A stretch of DNA of 20,074 nt, taken from assembly GCA_937911445.1 (NCBI GenBank), contig CALDQY010000187.1, forward strand, positions 1-20,074. The letters are read 5' to 3'. A program made the translations under genes and the position numbers. Source of the stretch: an uncultured Rhodobiaceae bacterium. GTDB taxonomy: Archaea; Thermoplasmatota; Poseidoniia; Poseidoniales; Poseidoniaceae. Shown one piece after another: positions 17,301 through 20,074 of this stretch (position 1 is its first letter; each line of letters starts with the position of its first letter). Below the pieces are notes generated by a model. The model was given only the letters and a program-made list of their open reading frames with translations, was not told where the DNA came from and made no database searches.

Positions 17301-20057
17301 CATCCTACATTGAACCATTTTGTCGCATACATCGTCAAGATGAAAGGTGGTTCAACAACTCTTGAGCCAGAAATTGCATCTATGCCTGTTGCCGAAACAA
17401 GCATGGCAGTGGAACCGACCTCAATGGAACACGATGGTTGCCGACGCTGGCAAATCGAAGTTGAGGAAGCCGAATCGATTGCATCCACACTTTCACTCGA
17501 TGGAACAGTTGTTGTCACCGACGATGGCTGGGGCATTGCGGAACATCTCTGTTCACGCCTCGAAGCACGTGGCCTCTCTACCGTTCGTATCGGATTCGAG
17601 GTTGGTATTCGTGATGTATCCATCCAATCTGAGCAAGGCCGTACCGTCCACCGAGGCGATCCAGCCAAACCGGAACATATCGAATCGATCACAACATCGC
17701 TGTCGACCATGAACGTTGTAGGCATGATTCATCTCGCACCGATGAAACTTGCATCAGCAAGTTGGTCTGAGGATACGCTTCCATCGTCTCAGCTCTCACT
17801 TGCAGCTCATGGATGGTTCGGTCTTCTCAAAGGAATGGATGCTCAATTTGCAAGTCTGAGCCAAGGTTTGGTGGCGAGCGTTACTTCGATGGATGGCCGG
17901 CACGGAAACATTGGAGAGCGTTTCAACTCGATTCAATGTGCAGCGTCTGGAGTGACCAAGTCCTACGCATTTGAGCGACCGAGTCTTCGCACGCGAGCAC
18001 TTGATGTTCATCCTGAATTGATCTTTGATGCTGCCTCAGCCGCTGAACATATCGAAACTGAATTGTTCGAGCGAGCCGGAGAAGTTGAAATTGGATTGGA
18101 TCGAGACGGACGTCGGTGGCTTCTCGCTGCCTTCGCAGAAGACGTCGTTGGTGAACTTGACCCATTGAAGTCGGATGATGTCTGGCTTGTTTCTGGAGGC
18201 GGTTCTGGCGTAACTGCTGCTTGTATCGTCGGGGTTGCTAAAGCAAGCCAAGGTGCAGAAGCATCCTTCCATCTCCTCGGACGTTCTGTCCTCATTGAGC
18301 AAACAGCAGAGTGGTTGGATTGGAGCGAAGAGGATTTGATGAAGGAAAAGATGTCTCTCCGTGAACGATTGACAGAGGCTTCATCCACGGGCAAGGTCAC
18401 GATGGTTGAATGGAACAAAGCTTGGCAAAAGTTCACCCGGAGTAGAGATGTGTACAAAACACTCTCACAGATTGAAGCGACGGGCAATCGTGCGTTCTAT
18501 CATTCAATCGATGTAACCGATGCCGAGGCTCTCTCTTCGCTCGGTGCTTCTCTCTCCAATCCGGTTACTGGCGTTGTCCACGGTGCTGGATTGGAAGATT
18601 CCAAGCTTGTTGCTGACAAGGCATGGGAGACGTTTGACAAGGTTGTTCGAGTCAAGATCGATGGATGGAGCGCACTCATGAAAGCGGTCGAAGCATCGAA
18701 TGGGAACTTGCGATTCGCCTCCACATTTACATCGGTAGCAGGACGTTTCGGAAACGGAGGACAAACCGATTATGCAGCTGCGAACTCCATTCTCGACGCC
18801 GAGATGGCACGTCTCACAGCGAAGGGTGATTGCCGAGCAGTCGCCATTGGTTGGACCGGATGGCGGGATGTCGGAATGGCAACCCGAGGTAGCATTGAGG
18901 CTGTGTTTGAAGCGGCTGGAATTGAAACATTACCTGTTGATGTTGGCGTTCAAATCTTCGTTGATGAAGCCCTACGAGGTGGAAAGCGTCGTGTCATTGC
19001 GTGCGGTTCCCTCGGACTCATGGATCGGTTTGATTCGTTCAGAGAGGCACCTCTGATGCTACCAGGTGAGATGGCAGCAATCATGGCAGATCCAAGTCGG
19101 TTCCCATTCATTGACAAGGTGTTGGCATTTGACGAAGAACAGATGGTGATGACGCAAAGCACGCTTTCAGTGGCAGACCATCCATTCCTCAGCGACCACG
19201 CCATCGACGGAGTCCCCTATCATCCAGGCGTTATGGCTATGGAGATGTTTGCAGAAAACGCATTGCTGCTTTGCCCAGATTCCTGTCTGGCCGGATTCGA
19301 AGGCGTGAAATTTGGATTGCCTGTGAAAGTGATGAAAGGAACCATGCGTGTGCGTGTCGAAGCCAAGGTTGAGCGTACAGATGATAACCTGACCTGGGTC
19401 AAGTGCCGACTCGTTTCTGATTTGAGCAACTCAGAAGGTGTTGTGTTCGGTGAACGTGAACACCATGAGGCGGTTGTCCGTCTGGTCAAGAAATCGGACG
19501 ACTTGAGTGGGTTCTTGCAATCTGAAATCACAGAACTTCCTTCCGTTGGAACCCCTCCGTCGGGGCGACTTGAGCATCATGCCTCCTTCATCTATCTGCG
19601 ATATTTCCACGGACCTCGCTTCCAATCGCATGGTGGTGTTCTACGTGGTGTCGGAGATGCGTCCCAGCCAGGTGTTGATGGAATTGCTTTGATGCGTCAT
19701 CAGTTGCCAGCAACAGATCAATTTGCTCACGAGCGAAACGGAGAAGACGTCTTGCTTGAAGCACTTCCAATGTTGATTGAAGCAGGGTTCCAGAACGCTG
19801 GATTGGTTGCCATGGAATCTGAAGGATTCAGTAGTCTGCCGGTTGGTATTGAATGGTCGACCATGCTTCGTGTTCCTGAACAGGACGAAGAGCTACGTCT
19901 TCGATCGATTCGAATGGCTGTCGAAGATGCAGGCGTAACTGTTCACGATGTCCTTGTAGTTGGTTCAGATGACGCTCCTGTCCTTGCAATGAAGGGACTG
20001 CGTCTAAAGGCAATGGCGCCTGTTCCGGAAGATCAGAAATTCACGCTTGAACGATGA
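11301..20057 (+). CDS. Type I iterative fatty acid/polyketide synthase, PfaA-like (KS-AT-KS-ACP3-KR-DH)
   Basis: A 2918-residue megasynthase. KS1 (about 20-475) has Cys227 (DACASS), His361 (HGTSTKVGDATE), and Lys395 and His400 (KSQIGH). The acyltransferase (about 631-940) has GQGSQ at 639, Ser734 in GHSLGE and His839. An eroded carrier-like domain lies near 1037-1100. KS2 (about 1144-1606) keeps Cys1351, His1499, Lys1534 and His1539 but with an atypical HETYTPARGGS motif. Three near-identical carrier domains (about 1711-1787, 1828-1904, 1941-2017) are joined by Pro/Ala-rich linkers. The ketoreductase has a pseudo-subdomain (about 2040-2290), then GGGSGVTAA at 2299, Lys2452, Ser2478 and Tyr2491. 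The dehydratase (about 2620-2918) has the HxxxGxxxxP motif from His2633. The domain order and KR/ACP sequences resemble PfaA of PUFA synthases, with an inserted KS2; there is no ER or thioesterase domain. It should make a long fatty acyl chain iteratively with FabI. The carrier domains have Thr at the phosphopantetheine site. Confidence 0.9.
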   Translation: MTITTDDGKPCEGLEQGPFEPIAVIGVAAMMPDANDLEAFWQNIIDSHVSIKEIKEGRWPGPVNHFWTEGKPGDIAQGYTYAKIGAFVEDYEFDWRRWRQPPGTIPQIDPCQLWAVSVSAKAIEQAGYGEGEKEFPRERAGVVFANALGGENRNMSNIRVWSNHTSELAQQHGLPASSKEAFMDAMNEHSPKVDEDTMPGELANVVSGRVANLLDLQGPNHAMDAACASSMAAVMDACRLLQTRQADVMLAGATDRTMDPATYAKFSAIGALSPTHSTPFDARANGFVMGEGAGVMVLKRLSDAIADDDTIHAVIRGIGGSSDGRGKGITAPSQRGQIQAIARAYNQAGYPASSVELVEAHGTSTKVGDATELSTLTRLWTDVASGDNVAVGSIKSQIGHLKAAAGIAGIIKSVMALHHRTIPPSAGFETPNPTVDWANIPFFVPTSPLEWPEPESHPRRAGVSAFGFGGTNFHIALEGYKPDYHRSMAEDWQQRWKAYAKSPTVSAPSILDVTATATMTHEQLKAIEGGVLLLSGSSIEGLVASLESTSFNGPTFDDDPRGLRLSMALQAASASYDSSDACRLALVATSWAEFEKRKALAISSLSDSGKWGFLQAQGVLVSDQPAMPDGAKVAHMYPGQGSQYVGMTYDLHERYTPVQDVWNASDSTMVEVLDGETLSSFVLRSGLSDDERKAAEHKLKQTEYTQPAMLTADLAIEHALNAYGHEPDMVAGHSLGEYAALMASGILNMDGALRAAAARGTEMGSVEIDDKGLMASVTAPYEAVERILDAADGYVIAANKNSPKMTVIAGATEAVQNVMKVFETEGFNCVPLATSHAFHSSIVAPANEPLRRFLSSLDINWPKIPITANVDGTFYPTEGPDAKQGILSKLALQMASSVEWTSQINTMYEAGARIFVEVGPKRALTMFATQILEDHPHLAVMTNHPKQGGIASFLTAIGALALAGRPPKTIEGTSTVFSEAFRAGPIEAHQASGLPQRSNQEDLRVRARPLPTKGGGSVGVPTAVQTVSVPVQKKPTVADYVGDRIAQHCGYPAMFCQGMVNLRLGLGLTDQSIQSIISTIASEAQTDAEVDVQSATTAADIERWVSQPPSGWSPRVHLAKTSTSSAVIQTQATHDPMMQRRADPYVVSGISLGLPGGEKVFDEDVFERLVRGETCLQEVTDEYKQRLLDKNIKRLIKGRDGSVNIEQATSFDDIPQLAGVKGAFDLSEEFGIDPKMVMAWDITTQLAMASGLLALRDAGIPLTPEEQVGKGGLRLIRNWQVPSTHRDRTGIVFASCFPGVQMAMKHSKNDGDDGEGKFDRRYLFQVLTMGHSQFAQFTGIRGPTTTINLACASATGAFQIAEDWLAADRVDRVVILSSDDVTGDDMWEWIGSGFASTGAASTSNVIEEAALPFDKRRNGLVLGMGAASFVVERKSSADERGVQPIAELLGATTANSAYHGTRLDVEHVATTVDNFVGEMENKWGLDRHAIAKNTVFYSHETYTPARGGSAQSEVKALRQTFGESTDSMVIANTKGFTGHPMGVGIEDASMFYGLLTKRIPPIANHKVVDEELGNLHLSKGGDYPNIQYGLRFAAGFGSQIGLSFVRAWPIQGERIDGKRLLAWCRGLAGTDDIQLRLLDNKLVAYVDGDNNLHGGIQGEVYDITAPFEGLPTEEPPVEQAPVQDPTPVPEPVKSEPTTAPVATTVAASGDMVQTVIDVVVKHTGYPADFVELDQDLEGELGIDTVKQAEIMVDIRQHFNLPVDETFVLAEHPTLNHMIGYIQRMQGGEVPMPTPAPVVEVTAPTPEPVIETQKPALAVQAPPVSDEAMTQQVIDVVVKHTGYPADFIELDQDLEGELGIDTVKQAEIMVDIRELFNLPVDEDFLLSDHPTLSHMIGYIVRMKGGEASVSAPSTPSVEEAPAPAPAPQVEAQSTPMVSDAGIESSLIEVVVKHTGYPADFIEMDQDLEGELGIDTVKQAEIMVDVREIFSLPVDEDFLLSDHPTLNHFVAYIVKMKGGSTTLEPEIASMPVAETSMAVEPTSMEHDGCRRWQIEVEEAESIASTLSLDGTVVVTDDGWGIAEHLCSRLEARGLSTVRIGFEVGIRDVSIQSEQGRTVHRGDPAKPEHIESITTSLSTMNVVGMIHLAPMKLASASWSEDTLPSSQLSLAAHGWFGLLKGMDAQFASLSQGLVASVTSMDGRHGNIGERFNSIQCAASGVTKSYAFERPSLRTRALDVHPELIFDAASAAEHIETELFERAGEVEIGLDRDGRRWLLAAFAEDVVGELDPLKSDDVWLVSGGGSGVTAACIVGVAKASQGAEASFHLLGRSVLIEQTAEWLDWSEEDLMKEKMSLRERLTEASSTGKVTMVEWNKAWQKFTRSRDVYKTLSQIEATGNRAFYHSIDVTDAEALSSLGASLSNPVTGVVHGAGLEDSKLVADKAWETFDKVVRVKIDGWSALMKAVEASNGNLRFASTFTSVAGRFGNGGQTDYAAANSILDAEMARLTAKGDCRAVAIGWTGWRDVGMATRGSIEAVFEAAGIETLPVDVGVQIFVDEALRGGKRRVIACGSLGLMDRFDSFREAPLMLPGEMAAIMADPSRFPFIDKVLAFDEEQMVMTQSTLSVADHPFLSDHAIDGVPYHPGVMAMEMFAENALLLCPDSCLAGFEGVKFGLPVKVMKGTMRVRVEAKVERTDDNLTWVKCRLVSDLSNSEGVVFGEREHHEAVVRLVKKSDDLSGFLQSEITELPSVGTPPSGRLEHHASFIYLRYFHGPRFQSHGGVLRGVGDASQPGVDGIALMRHQLPATDQFAHERNGEDVLLEALPMLIEAGFQNAGLVAMESEGFSSLPVGIEWSTMLRVPEQDEELRLRSIRMAVEDAGVTVHDVLVVGSDDAPVLAMKGLRLKAMAPVPEDQKFTLER
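16431..17351 (+). repeat. Three tandem acyl-carrier-protein modules inside the megasynthase
   Basis: Three in-frame copies of a roughly 230-base carrier-domain unit recur every 340-350 bases, separated by variable Pro/Ala/Glu linkers. Each encodes 'VVVKHTGYPADF', then a 'DQDLEGELGIDTVKQAEIMV' core. The attachment-site codons are ACG (16530-16532), ACC (16881-16883) and ACG (17220-17222), all Thr. Synonymous differences between copies show that they are old duplications held under protein-level constraint, not a recent assembly artefact. Confidence 0.9.
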
Positions 20058-20058
20058 T

Positions 20059-20064
20059 GGTGAT
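20059..20064 (+). promoter_or_regulatory. Ribosome-binding-site-like GGTGAT at the right edge
   Basis: GGTGAT follows the megasynthase stop directly and lies three bases before a TTG at 20068. This spacing matches other starts in the window, so a downstream gene of the same transcript may begin here or just past the edge. The ATGs overlapping the stop (20054, 20057) hit TGA within five codons and are not starts. Confidence 0.3.
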
Positions 20065-20074
20065 TCGTTGAAGG

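Noticed and set aside
16431..17351. Periodic repeats considered as a CRISPR array or assembly duplication
   Set aside because: The units are about 345 bases apart, coding, and differ by synonymous changes; they are carrier domains.
1..20074. tRNA, rRNA, insertion sequences, integrase or attachment sites
   Set aside because: All intergenic gaps are 148 bases or shorter, and none shows a tRNA-like or terminal-repeat pattern; no transposase or integrase frame is present.

Overview
The window reads as chromosomal DNA of a marine planktonic euryarchaeon, most likely Marine Group II (Poseidoniales) or a close relative. This is inferred from a diverged TATA-binding-protein-like gene, an archaeal-type TatD-related hydrolase, a degenerate translation-GTPase-like protein, ribosome binding sites of the GAGGTGA type close to starts, and large signal-peptide proteins anchored by one C-terminal membrane helix. 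No rRNA or other marker gene is present, so the assignment is a judgement.

Layout. Positions 1-940 carry two minus-strand genes: a degenerate SelB/EF-Tu-like protein that runs off the left edge, and a hot-dog acyl-CoA thioesterase. A divergent intergenic region (941-1088) separates them from a long plus-strand block. That block holds a 1963-residue secreted, membrane-anchored surface protein, an unrecognised 269-residue protein, a two-repeat TBP-fold protein whose start overlaps the previous stop, a TatD-related metal hydrolase, and a second small membrane-anchored surface protein with an extremely acidic tail. A 110-base gap with a hairpin and a small palindrome follows.

From 10497 to 20057 lies the most interesting part: an enoyl-ACP reductase (fabI) 9 bases upstream of a 2918-residue type I fatty acid/polyketide megasynthase. 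Its order is KS - AT - degenerate ACP-like - KS2 - ACP - ACP - ACP - (pseudo-KR)KR - DH, related to the PfaA subunit of bacterial polyunsaturated fatty acid synthases. It has no enoyl reductase domain and FabI is the obvious partner in trans, so the pair could run a full reductive fatty-acyl cycle (condense, reduce, dehydrate, reduce) in an archaeon. No thioesterase domain or phosphopantetheinyl transferase is visible next to it.

All three carrier domains have threonine where the phosphopantetheine serine is expected (motif GIDTVKQAE). A fourth carrier-like domain between AT and KS2 has lost the site entirely, and the DH has Glu in the usual Asp position of its second hot-dog. Together these make it an atypical, possibly uncharacterised lipid-forming system.
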